A stretch of DNA of 64,000 nt, from assembly GCA_022575985.1 (NCBI GenBank), contig JAKSXM010000007.1:60480501-60544500 (forward strand), given 5' to 3'. Positions within the stretch are counted from its first letter, which is position 1. Each line of letters opens with the position of its first letter. The notes under the pieces were generated by a model. The model was not told the origin of the DNA, did not search any database, and was given only the letters and a program-made list of their open reading frames with translations. This DNA comes from Anagrus nilaparvatae (lineage: Eukaryota > Arthropoda > Insecta > Hymenoptera > Mymaridae). Shown in pieces: positions 54,480 through 64,000 of this stretch. The translations under genes and the position numbers were made by a program.

Positions 54480-55784
54480 CCACGGACTTCTCCAAATGCA
54501 CCAAGCACACCATCAACAAGCAAACCAGCAAAACAATCTCTCATCCACAGCATAGCGAAGGTTTCAAGGTACCCACGTGCAAGAAGGCTGAAGTCAGGAC
54601 AGAAAATTCCGCTATGGCCAGAGTTGCGGTTATATTTATAGGCCTTCGCTGACTTCGACCTAGTTTACTGTTTGGAGCGCGCGCGACAAATTCGTTACGA
54701 AGTTCACCATGCATGCCATGAGCAAAGGCAGCAAAGGGTTTGCAAAGAAATGTTATACCCGCTACGAGCAATAAGAGCCAAGACAATTGCAAAGAAATGT
54801 TATAGCCGCTATGAGCAAAGGGAGCAATGGCGATCACAAAGAAATGCTATAGCTGCTACAAGCAAAAGGAGGTAAAGCCAAGCCAAAGACTACGCGTGGC
54901 CAAGCTCGTGGCAAGGCTGTCAAAAAGCACAGCAAAGCCAGAGGTCTGCGGCAAAGTTATGAACATATAACTTTTAAGTGCCTAAAAGTAACACAAGTAG
55001 AAGACATTAATATGTATAATTAATATAATTATTATTAATATATTTGTGATAGTGAAAAACTAAACTAATAAAAATCAGAAAACCTTTCATGGTTCCTTTT
55101 CTTCTATTCGATGATAAGAACATTTTTTGATAATTTCAATAGCTTTCTTATTTTTATTAGTTTTGTTTTTCACTGTCTAAGATATTATAATTATAATTAA
55201 AAAATAGTTCTTAGATATTATTTTTTACAGATTTATTATATTATTTATTATATCATGTCAAAAGATAAATTATGTAAATGTTTAAAATATGTATAGGAAG
55301 TTTGCGTGAGGCAAGTGTGCGTGCATTGTCTGGCGAGCAAATATTTTTGACGATCTGAGAAGCCAAAAATTTGGTGCTCGAGAAACAAAAATATTGGTGG
55401 TTCGAAACGCCTGCGATTTGCCCTCTCGCCTACCCAATTCATTCCCAGTGCACAATATTTGAGCGCATCGAAGGAACATATATCTCGCGCAAGTGTTTCC
55501 TAAAGTTTTCTAAATTCTTGTTCTTATCAGGGCCTGGGAAGGCTCTGTTGCCAGTGTAAGATACTTTCTACAATTGGCCGTATTGACCGAAAGTATTGGA
55601 TTCTGTGGTGCGTGCGTATAGAAGGAAACCTTCAAAAAGGTGTAAAAAAGCTTTCGTTTCGGATTTAAGTGGGGACACTATGTATGCTGTTCCTGTCAAA
55701 AGCAACCATATAATATTATTAATTTATTTGAATAATTCTTCAAAATTTATTTATCGCTCGATATTAAGGAGTGAAGTTTAAAAT
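54480..55784. other. Non-coding, with a short degenerate tandem repeat
   Basis: 54720-54880 holds three diverged copies of a ~60 bp unit (TTGCAAAGAAATGTTATAGC...GCTATGAGCAAAGGGAGC). It is GC-richer than its surroundings. Open frames over it use the repeat and show no known domain. Confidence 0.45.
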
Positions 55785-56961
55785 AATATTTTAGAACGTG
55801 ACTTTTACGAGCATAATTTGTTGTTTATTAATTTTTATTATTTAAAAAAAAAAATTAATAAACAACAAATTATTTAAAAAAAAAAATTAATAAACATCAA
55901 ATCCTATCCTAAAAAGTACATGTCTTCGATACAGTAACTATGTACATTGTTATAGCTAAAAACCTCTCCTGATTGGTTAATAAAAATCCATTGCTCAAAT
56001 GTTTTTATTTTAAATTTGAAAATTTATTTATAATTTTATGAAGTTAGGTTATAGCATGAATATTGTGATAAAAACAAAATTTTAAATATAAAACCTCAAA
56101 GTTTTTAGTCATATATGTTTTAGTATAAATACCAAAAATAATTTTTAAATGTTTTAATAATAAAACTTTTTTTTTATACAAAAAATGTGCGGTTAATTAA
56201 AAAAAGCTAAAAAATCAGATTCTTCTAAATTTATTATACCAAATAAAATAGTTTGTACAAAATATAAAAATTAAATTAGGTACCTATATTTATTTATAAG
56301 GCACTTTGAAAAACCGCTTTTAAATAGAATTAATAAGTCACCAAGTTATTGGTACTATATAGGTTATGATACTCGAAAGATAATTATTTATTTATCTTTC
56401 AATAGCTGAATTGGTTTAAAATGAATTGCACGAACAAAAAGAAAAAAATAAGTAATGTTTTAACCTTCACTTCTATGGTTTTAACAAATTTCCTAAAATA
56501 CGAACTCTCGTAGAAAAAGAAAGAGATATTATTTTTGTATTTTTTGTCTATAAAAATGATAAGACTAAAATTTTCAAAATTTTAGGTATCGGATACGTAA
56601 AACCGAGTTATAATAAAATTTTTGGAATCTAAAATTTTAATAAAAAAAATTAGGAATAAAAAAAGGGTAGCTTCCGTACTTTTTAAGGCTAAAATTTTGT
56701 TTTAATCCGCAATAAGATCCCCAAAAATACACACAATAAGGACTTTTTTAAAAATAGGTTTTTTAGCATCTCAGCGTCTCAAAATGCACTCACATACAAA
56801 CAAATCATTAATAAAAATTTGTTTACCCCTTCCAGAAACCAGTAAATTATTTCGTGGTTTAGAATATTTTTTACTTGAGCATGTATGAGTAATTTTTATT
56901 CAAAAATTTTCGGGGTCAATCTCTAATTTGATAAGATTATAGTATATTACGGTCCTAGGCC

Positions 56962-57210
56962 AGAAAAATAAAGAATGGCACAAATCGCATGTAAATTACC
57001 TTCTGAGGCGAAGCCGAGGATGGTAAACTGCGATTTGGGTCATTCTTTACAGCGTCCGGGAAATACGTACTTTCGGGCCGCAGTACAAATAGTATATTTT
57101 TACCCATGGCCACAAAAGTAAAGAATGGCCCAAATCGCACGTAAATTACCGTCCGAGGCGAAGCCGAGGATGGTAAACTGCGATTTGGGGCATCCTTTTT
57201 TTGTGGCCAA
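56962..57210 (+). repeat. Direct repeat of ~85 bp, two copies
   Basis: AAAGTAAAGAATGGCCCAAATCGCA-type start, then TAAATTACC, GAGGCGAAGCCGAGGATGGT and AAACTGCGATTTGGG, at 56969-57050 and 57119-57203, period ~150 bp. The unit is GC-richer than the local sequence. Confidence 0.75.
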
Positions 57211-57423
57211 GGACAAAACATAATTTTTCTTGCTCAGTGTCGAGAAAATGCGTTTTTTCGAATAGCGCAGCGGCCAGAAAACACACACTTTCTGGATACT
57301 AACAAGAAAAATTATTTTTAATAGACTTCTCTGATCACTGTGAAGTAGCTCTTTTACTAATCAAGTAAATTTTATTTACTGGAGAAAGCTATTTTATCTG
57401 AATTTACTAATTTCGTTTAACTA

Positions 57424-57775
57424 CTCTTATACATAGACATGTTCATTGGATAAAGTATTTGAAAAAGTCCGACTCGGCAGGACTGGTCAAAATATTGATG
57501 TTTTTAGGGAGAGGGGTGAAATGGACTTAAAATATTTTCGATTTAGGGGCTTATAATAATTTAAAATGGGAGTCAGGGCCTGATAAGAACAAAAACTTAG
57601 AATACTTTATAGGACTTTATGGACTTTGGATAATTTTTATTTCGGGATTTGTTGTATTTATTTTTGTTTTAGGACTTATAATAATTAGGGAGTATAAGTT
57701 AAGACTGTTATAAGAGAATCTGTTCCATGATCGTTGGTTGTGTGAGAACACAGACCAGTCGTAAGTTTTTAGATA
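57424..57775 (+). repeat. Dispersed repeat family copy 3, short
   Basis: Same ends as 50870-51470 (ACATGTTCATTGGAT...AAAGTCCG..., and GTTCCATGATCGTTGGTTGT...ACACAGACC) but with the G-rich array reduced to one unit and no 24 bp units. Confidence 0.7.
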
Positions 57776-58306
57776 TAAATAACAAAAGAATAAATTAAAA
57801 ACAACTATATGAGGGATTCCACGACAATTGGGCCCAAGTTGAAATGAAGGGTCTCAGAAATGGTTCCTAACTATTTTTTCTCAAAAGTACAACTAATGAT
57901 AAGTTTCCATACCAATTTTTATTTCAAATAGTTTAAACGATTAAAGTTTTTTTTGTGCAAAAGTTCATTTAAAAGAATCCAATTTCAAGCAATTATAACT
58001 TATTTTTTGGACAAAAATTAATTAGTTTTATACTTTTTACTAGGTAAATGAAATTATTGAACATAATAATTAAATGTCACCGCAAAAAATTAGGGTCATT
58101 TATTAAATTAGAATTTATCATTTACAATATTTTATCTGTTTTCAAATAATAATTTAAAATATTTTTAATAAATAATTGTTTGATAATGAATAAAAGGCAG
58201 TCATTCTCTGCGCGAAGCGCAGTTATTTCTAGTTATTTTAAAAAAACAATTAATAAACAACAAATTATGCTCGTAAAAGTCACGTTCTAAAATATTATTT
58301 TCATAT

Positions 58307-59069
58307 AATATTATGTTCTATAATAAACGAAGATTACTACAGATTAAAGTATATAAGAAGGCGTTAAGAAGTATTTTTACAAAGGTTAGCATATAGTTTT
58401 TAAACAAAGTGGTTTTTATTTATCATATTTTAGATTTTTTTTTATTTAAATTTTTTTCTAAATATATATAGCAATATAAAATTAGATTTATTAAGGTAAG
58501 TTAGTTAATATATTATTTTTTTTTTATTCAAAAAAAATATGAAAATATTTTTCAAAAATTTATTATGTTCTTTAAGACTATAAATAACTATACTCAAGTG
58601 TATAATTTTTTTGCAATTTGTTAAGCTGATTTTGCAAAAATTAAAACAAGTTTTTAAATTTTTGAGGTACCCGATTATCCTGTGTAACATTGTGTTTAAT
58701 TCTTTTTTACCTCCTATCCTGCCTTAGAAGCGTTATTAACGCAAGTTTATTTTTAACCAAGAAAGCAAAAAAAAAAATAATTGGCCCAACAAAATAGAAC
58801 ACCAAGATTAGAACCTCTTATTTGTAAAAAGCGTTGATAAAACTAAAAAAGCTGCAAAAATATAGAAAATTGAATTTTAGAAGCTAGACTTATATGTAGA
58901 CTTTTTTGCCTATGATACTGAAATTTTTAGTATTATAGCTTATTATTTGTATTTTAGCCGATGATACTGACGAAGATTTGTTTTATAGAAATTAATTATA
59001 TAAGAAAGAAAAATTACTTATAATAATAAATATACTTCTGTCCTTAAATAAATAAATACTGCTTAAAAT
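58307..59069. other. Non-coding, AT-rich
   Basis: No gene or clear repeat recognised. Confidence 0.4.
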
Positions 59070-60645
59070 TTCGAGGAGCTGACGACGCGATTTGAAGTAT
59101 TTAAATCGTTTTTAAATCGCTCTCAAATATTTAAATCGCTCTTAAATTCTTGCTTCAAATTTAATTTCTTGGCATAAAAACGATATCTAGTAGTTTATGA
59201 CGTCACAAAGATTGAAAATTTAACCAGATTTAACATCAAATTAATACCTATCCTTATCTTTGACCAAAAGATTGGCCAATTTTCGAGAAAATTTACCAAA
59301 TATTTTAAATTGCTTTTAAATTATTGCTTTAAATTTAATTATATGACATGAAAATTGTATCTAGGGGTTTGCAGGGTTACAAATATTAAAAAATTTAATC
59401 GGCTTTAATCCCAATTTCATTCATTCCCTTAATTTTGCCCAAAATTAGCCAATTTTCGAGAAAATTTGCCGAATCTCTTAGAGTATAGTAAAAATTAATT
59501 TTTGTATACCTCAATGGGTTTTTGAGTATGCCGAATCCGAATCTGCTAAATAAATTTTTAAATTCTACTTTTTGGACCAGAAATGAACAAAAAATTGGTC
59601 AATTTTCGAAAAAATCTGCCGAATTTCCCGGGTTATAGAAGAAATTATTTCCTTTATATCTTATAGTATTTCCGAGTATGCAGAATCCGAACCTCTTAAC
59701 TAAATTTTAAAATTCTAATTTTCGGCCAAGAAATTGGATAAAAAATTAGCCGATTTTTGGGAAAATTTGCTGAATATCCTAGATTATAGAAGAAATTACT
59801 TTCTATACATCTTTTGGGGTTTTCGAGGCTGCAGAATCCAAATCTGCTAACTACATTTTAAAATTCCAATTTTTGACTAAAAAATTAGACAAAAATTAGC
59901 CATTTTTCGAAAATATCTACTGAATCTTCTAGATTAAACAAGAAATTATTTTCTATATATCTAATCGGGATTTCATGTAGGCAGAATCCGAGAAAATTTG
60001 TCCATTCTTCAAGATCATACAAGAAATTACTATCGATGTATATTATGGGGTCTTAGAGTATGTGGAATTCGAATCTCCAAACTTGCAGATGAAATTGACC
60101 TCAAATAATTAAAAATGTTCAGGTTATTATTTAAAAGTAATTTCTGCTGTAATTTAAGAGATTCGGAAAATTTTCCAATATCTCATCAATTTCTTGGCCA
60201 AAAATTTTGAATTTTAAAATTTAGTTAAGAGATTCGGATTCTGCATACTCGAAAACCCCAAAATATATTTAGATTGTAATTTCTTCTATAATCCAAAAAT
60301 TGGCCAATTATCGGTCTTAAATAAGGGTAGGGATGAAATTGAGGCTAAATCCGATTGAAATTTCAATATTTGTGCCCTAGCTAACCTCCAGATAGTTTTT
60401 ATGCCAAAAAATTAAAATTAAAGCAATGATCTTAAAGCGAATTAAAATATTTGGTAAATTTTCTCGAAAATTGGCTTATTTTTGGTAAAAAATAAAGGTA
60501 AGTATCAAACTGGGGTTAAATCCGGTTTAAATTTCAATTTTTGTGGCCCCACAAACCCCTAGACACAGTTTTTATGCCAAAAAACTAAATTTAAAGTAAT
60601 AATTTAAAAGCGATTTGAAGTATTTAAATTATTTAAATTTTTCAT
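59070..60645. repeat. Large imperfect palindrome built from ~125 bp tandem units
   Basis: Left half has tandem units around CCAATTTTCGAGAAAATTTG and GCAGAATCCGAATCTGCTAA; the right half has their reverse complements (e.g. AAATTTTCTCGAAAATTGGC, TTTAGTTAAGAGATTCGGATTCTGC). Outer ends GCGATTTGAAGTATTTAAAT match on both sides in the same orientation as a direct copy, so part of the structure is direct repeats. Confidence 0.6.
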
Positions 60646-61289
60646 TTGTATGAAAAATAAAAAAATACGTAATATTTTTGGTATATTTTCAGAACATCAA
60701 ATAACTTCAATAAAGCTTAATACAACCCTATTAATTTCTCTTTATAATTGTAAGAAACATAGTTACTACACGGCTAGCTTGAAAGATCAGATTATGAAAA
60801 GGTCGGGCACTTGGGATTTTATAGCGAAAAATGAATGTTCAACCTATAAGGAAATAATCCTTTTTTGGGTTTAAATGTTAAATTTATATTTTGGCGAGTT
60901 ATTTGATAAAACGTGTCTCTCGGGGTAGCTGAAAATGAGCAAAAATTTTCCCTGCTCGGATCGGGCTGAAAGTTTCAGGAAAGGTTGCTTTTTTGGTCCC
61001 CAGAAACATGTTGAAACCCGTTTTTGAAAATCAGTTATCCTCTTCGAGATATTTATCAATATGTCTCCCATTTAAAATACATGGGAAAAGCCATTTTGTA
61101 GCGGTTTTTCTGATTTTGCTTCACAATTTTAGTTTGACTAAGCACGAAACCATGAGAAAAGTTTTATTTAACATTAATACACATGCTTGCTTCATTATAT
61201 AGAGGATTGGTCTTCGGCCAATGTGGCGAAAAATCGCGTTTATAATTGAAAAAATAACGTTTTGAGAAACCAGCAAATGACTATTTTTT
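60646..61289. other. Non-coding
   Basis: No supported gene; the short frame at 60650-60874 lacks motifs. Confidence 0.4.
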
Positions 61290-63430
61290 AATAATTCTTT
61301 CTTTCATATATTTTAAGTATTTGACCTTTACCATATTTTTCGATTTTCCAATATCGTGGACCCAAAAACTCTAAAAATACCAAAATTAATTTCCTTCATA
61401 AGATTTAGGTTTTTAGGCTCAATAGAAACGAATTTTAGATGCAAATTTTCGTATTTGATCTTTACCATATTTTTTGGTTTCCCAATATAGCAGACCCAAA
61501 AACTCTAGAAATACCAAAAATTAAATTCCTATATGGGTAGATTTAAATGAAGTGAGTGCGACTTACATGGTCGGGTCTTCAAAACTGCCCCAAAGTGTTT
61601 TTTTCTGAAAGTACTACCAAAAATAAGTAACCAGCCCAATTTTTAGCCTCCCAGAGCGAAATCTCGATTTTTGGCAGCCATTTTAGTGTTTTTGACTGTC
61701 GTAAAAAAAGTAAGAAAAATGAGTCATAATTTTTTTTATTATTGCTATAAAAAACTCACATTAGCATGAAAAATTTTTTCCCTTTAGCTCCGGATAGGAA
61801 ATTTCCCTGGCTATCCCATTCCGGTGTCAAAATTTTTTTTTGAGTTGCGCATGCGCGAGGAATCGCTAAGATAGGCTGTTTTTTTTCAAAAGTCGATTTC
61901 TCAAATGCCTATTAGTGAAAAATCTTGTAGCCAGGCTTAAAATTTTCGTTAAACCTTATATTTTTTGGCAAAAAAAACATTTCGATGGGACACTGCTTTT
62001 TGGGAGCTCTAGATAAAAAAATAGCAGCTTTCGAAACCTCATTTTTTACAAATTTCAAATTTCCCGCCAAGTCACGTGACCAATCAAAAATCTGATCAAA
62101 AATTTGGATTCCGCGGGAAATTTTACATAAGGATATATGTTTTCATGTTTTTAAGAGCGTTTATGTTAAAGCAGCGAAATTTTAAATTGAAAGATTAAAA
62201 TATCTCATTTATTAAGGAATTTTTTTATTTTTTAAATTATTCCAAATTATTCAAAATTATTCAGAAAATTCTTTATTATTTCACTGTTTTTCGCCGCTTT
62301 AACATAAACGCTTTTAAAAACATGAAAAGACATATCTTTATGTAAAATTTCCCGCGGAATCCAAATTTTTGGTCAGATTTTTGATTGGTCACGTGACTTG
62401 GCGGGAAATTTGAAATTTGTAAAAAATGAGGTTTTGAAAGCTGCTATTTTTTTATCTAGAGCTCCCAAAAAGCAGTGTCCCATCGAAATGTTTTTTTTGC
62501 CAAAAAATATAAGGTTTAACGAAAATTTTAAGCCTGGTTACAAGATTTTTCACTAATAGGCGTTTGAGAAATCGACTTTTGAAAAAAAACAGCCTATCTT
62601 AGCGATTCCTCGCGCATGCGCAACTCAAAAAAAATTTTTGACCCCGTAATGGGATAGCCAGGGAAATTTCCTATCCGGACCTAAGAGGAAAAAACTTTTC
62701 ATGCTAATGTGAGTTTTTTACAGCAATAATAAAAAAAATTATGACTCATTTTTCTTACTTTTTTTACGACAGTCAAAAACACTAAAATGGCTGCCAAAAA
62801 TCGAGATTTCGCTCTGGGAGACTAAAAATTGGGCTGGTTACTTATTTTTGGTAGTACTTTCAGAAAAAAACACTTTAAGGCAGTTTTGAAGACCCGACCA
62901 TGTAAGTCGCACTCACTTCATTTAAATCTACCCATATAATATTTCGATTTTCAGGCTCAATAGAAACAAATTTCAGATAAAAATTTTCATAATTTGACAT
63001 TGCAAATATATTTCGGTTTTCGAATATGGTGGACCTGAAAAATAAAAACACTAGAAAATCAATTTTCTTTACAGGATTTGGGTTTTTAAACTCAATAAAA
63101 ATTAAATAGAGTTGCAAATTTTGCAGAAAATTTATTTCCGGTTGTTTTTGAAATTTTCGGGTCTGTAATATTGAAAAACCGAAAAATATGGTAAGGCTCA
63201 AATTATAAAAATTTACATCTAAAATTCATTTTTATTAAGCTTGAAATCCCAAATCTTATGAAGGTAATATTTTTAGGTGTTATTAGAATATTTGGGTCCG
63301 TCATATTCGAGAACCGAAAAATATGGTAAAGAGCAGAATATGAAAATATGCATCGTTTTTATTGGGTATTAATATTGATTTTCGGGTGTTTTTAGAGTTT
63401 TTGATTTGGTCATATTGGAAAACTAACCTT
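61290..63430. repeat. 1.4 kb near-perfect palindrome (61531-62937) inside a larger inverted array
   Basis: The core begins ATATGGGTAGATTTAAATGA and ends with its complement; ~650 bp arms pair with few mismatches, turning near 62170-62290. Each side is flanked by diverged ~135 bp units (CCATATTTTTCGATTTTCCA, GGACCCAAAAACTCTAAAAA on the left; inverted relatives on the right to ~63430). Confidence 0.85.
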
Positions 63431-64000
63431 GCATATGACTTTATATAAGTATATTTGTGATAAATGTTTAAAAAATATCATTTTTTATTTAAACTTAATA
63501 AATAAGAAAATAAATTATATTTTAAATCATGCGATATGCAAAAATAATTTAATTTATCAATAAATTAAATAAATACGTACACGTTCTCTATAACAGTCAT
63601 TCACTGGTGATATAATTTACCATTAGATCCAGTAATTTGACTAGTGGTCATTCACTATAACTACCTACGTTATTGATCACCAATGAATGACTACTGATTA
63701 ATCCTATTTTAAAAAGAAGTTGTTGCTATGTACATTGTTGTACATTGTTATCGCAATAAAAGCGTTCTGATTGGCTACTAACACCGACTTATAATAATCG
63801 TTGTGTATTTATGTATGATTATTTATATAGTATTAGTAATGTTTATTTATTGCAGAAAAAATATATTCATAACCTAAATATAATTATTTTTTTTATTGAT
63901 AAAAATTAAAATACATATGTTTTGTTGATTAGTCGAAAATTGATATTCCAAAAAAAAATATGGGCTTATTAGTATATTATTTTATTATTATTATTATTAT
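63431..64000. other. Non-coding window end
   Basis: Contains several AGTCATTCACTGGTGAT-type words in both orientations (63590-63700), probably a small palindromic element, and a TTA microsatellite at the end. No gene. Confidence 0.4.

Larger units (their letters stand above)
55785..58306. repeat. 2.5 kb interval flanked by ~60 bp inverted repeats
   Basis: AATATTTTAGAACGTGACTT and TTACGAGCATAATTTGTTGT (55787-55830) return inverted at 58245-58300 with few changes. The interval contains the direct repeat at 56962-57210 and a dispersed repeat copy at 57424-57775. No transposase frame was recognised, so it may be a non-autonomous element or two inverted MITE copies. Confidence 0.55.

Noticed and set aside
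54672..54875. Gln/Arg-rich 67-codon frame
   Set aside because: It is the translation of a degenerate ~60 bp tandem repeat; no evidence of a gene.
56955..57288. Two overlapping minus-strand frames with a repeated Ser/Pro segment
   Set aside because: Both arise from the GC-rich direct repeat at 56962-57210; the repetition is at DNA level and not specific to a frame.
62875..63201. 108-codon minus-strand frame
   Set aside because: It sits in the inverted repeat array and is not preserved in the other arm.

Overview
This is an AT-rich eukaryotic window, almost certainly from an insect. Coding exons are split by short GT-AG introns (many of 60-80 bp), there are microsatellites and inverted-repeat transposons throughout, and the recognisable genes are M1 aminopeptidases and a Maverick/Polinton element of the arthropod type. 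I cannot name the species; a hymenopteran or hemipteran would both fit.

Host part, about 1-17,650: a tandem array of secreted or membrane-anchored M1 zinc aminopeptidases (aminopeptidase N family), all on the + strand. It holds the last two exons of one gene (815-1234), a complete 11-exon gene (3841-9801, 947 aa), a broken 3' fragment of another copy (11844-12330) and a second complete 11-exon gene with the same exon plan (13111-17623, 939 aa). Both full copies keep GAMEN, HExxH-18-E, the catalytic Tyr, an N-terminal signal peptide and a C-terminal hydrophobic tail.

Repeat part, 17,700-21,344: several palindromic MITE or foldback elements. Then comes a nest. A ~2.45 kb transposon with ~0.87 kb inverted arms (21344-21674 plus 38933-41064) is split by a 17,258 bp Polinton (21675-38932). 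The Polinton has 69 bp identical termini and a 6 bp target-site duplication (TAAAAA), so the pre-insertion site can be read directly.

The Polinton looks nearly complete. On the minus strand it has an unknown 211-aa gene, a 249-aa RNase H-like gene, the double jelly-roll major capsid protein, a 49-aa basic protein, a penton-like minor capsid protein, an adenain-type protease and a phospholipase A2 / basic / hydrophobic virion-type protein. On the plus strand it has the packaging ATPase, a 349-aa conserved protein, a GPPG/coiled-coil protein, a chromodomain integrase and a 79-aa possibly myristoylated protein. Back on the minus strand it has a 5-exon protein-primed DNA polymerase B and a multi-exon regulator-like gene with a frame break. 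Most of its genes are preceded by the same compact core promoter: a TATA box 31-32 bp upstream of a TCA-type initiator, including a symmetric divergent promoter between capsid and ATPase genes. It also carries a tRNA-Ser-like sequence next to its left terminus, and its protease can be reached only by a -1 shift at an A11 run or by unseen splicing.

Right part, 41,065-64,000: I see no convincing host gene. It is packed with repeats: near-perfect palindromes of 1.1 kb (43567-44710) and 1.4 kb (61531-62937), a ~155 bp satellite array (52050-53060), G-rich and 24 bp minisatellites inside a dispersed repeat family, and a 794 bp transposon with CACAGTG/CACGGTG termini and a 5 bp duplication (Transib/RAG-like ends) that contains a Penelope-like coding fragment.
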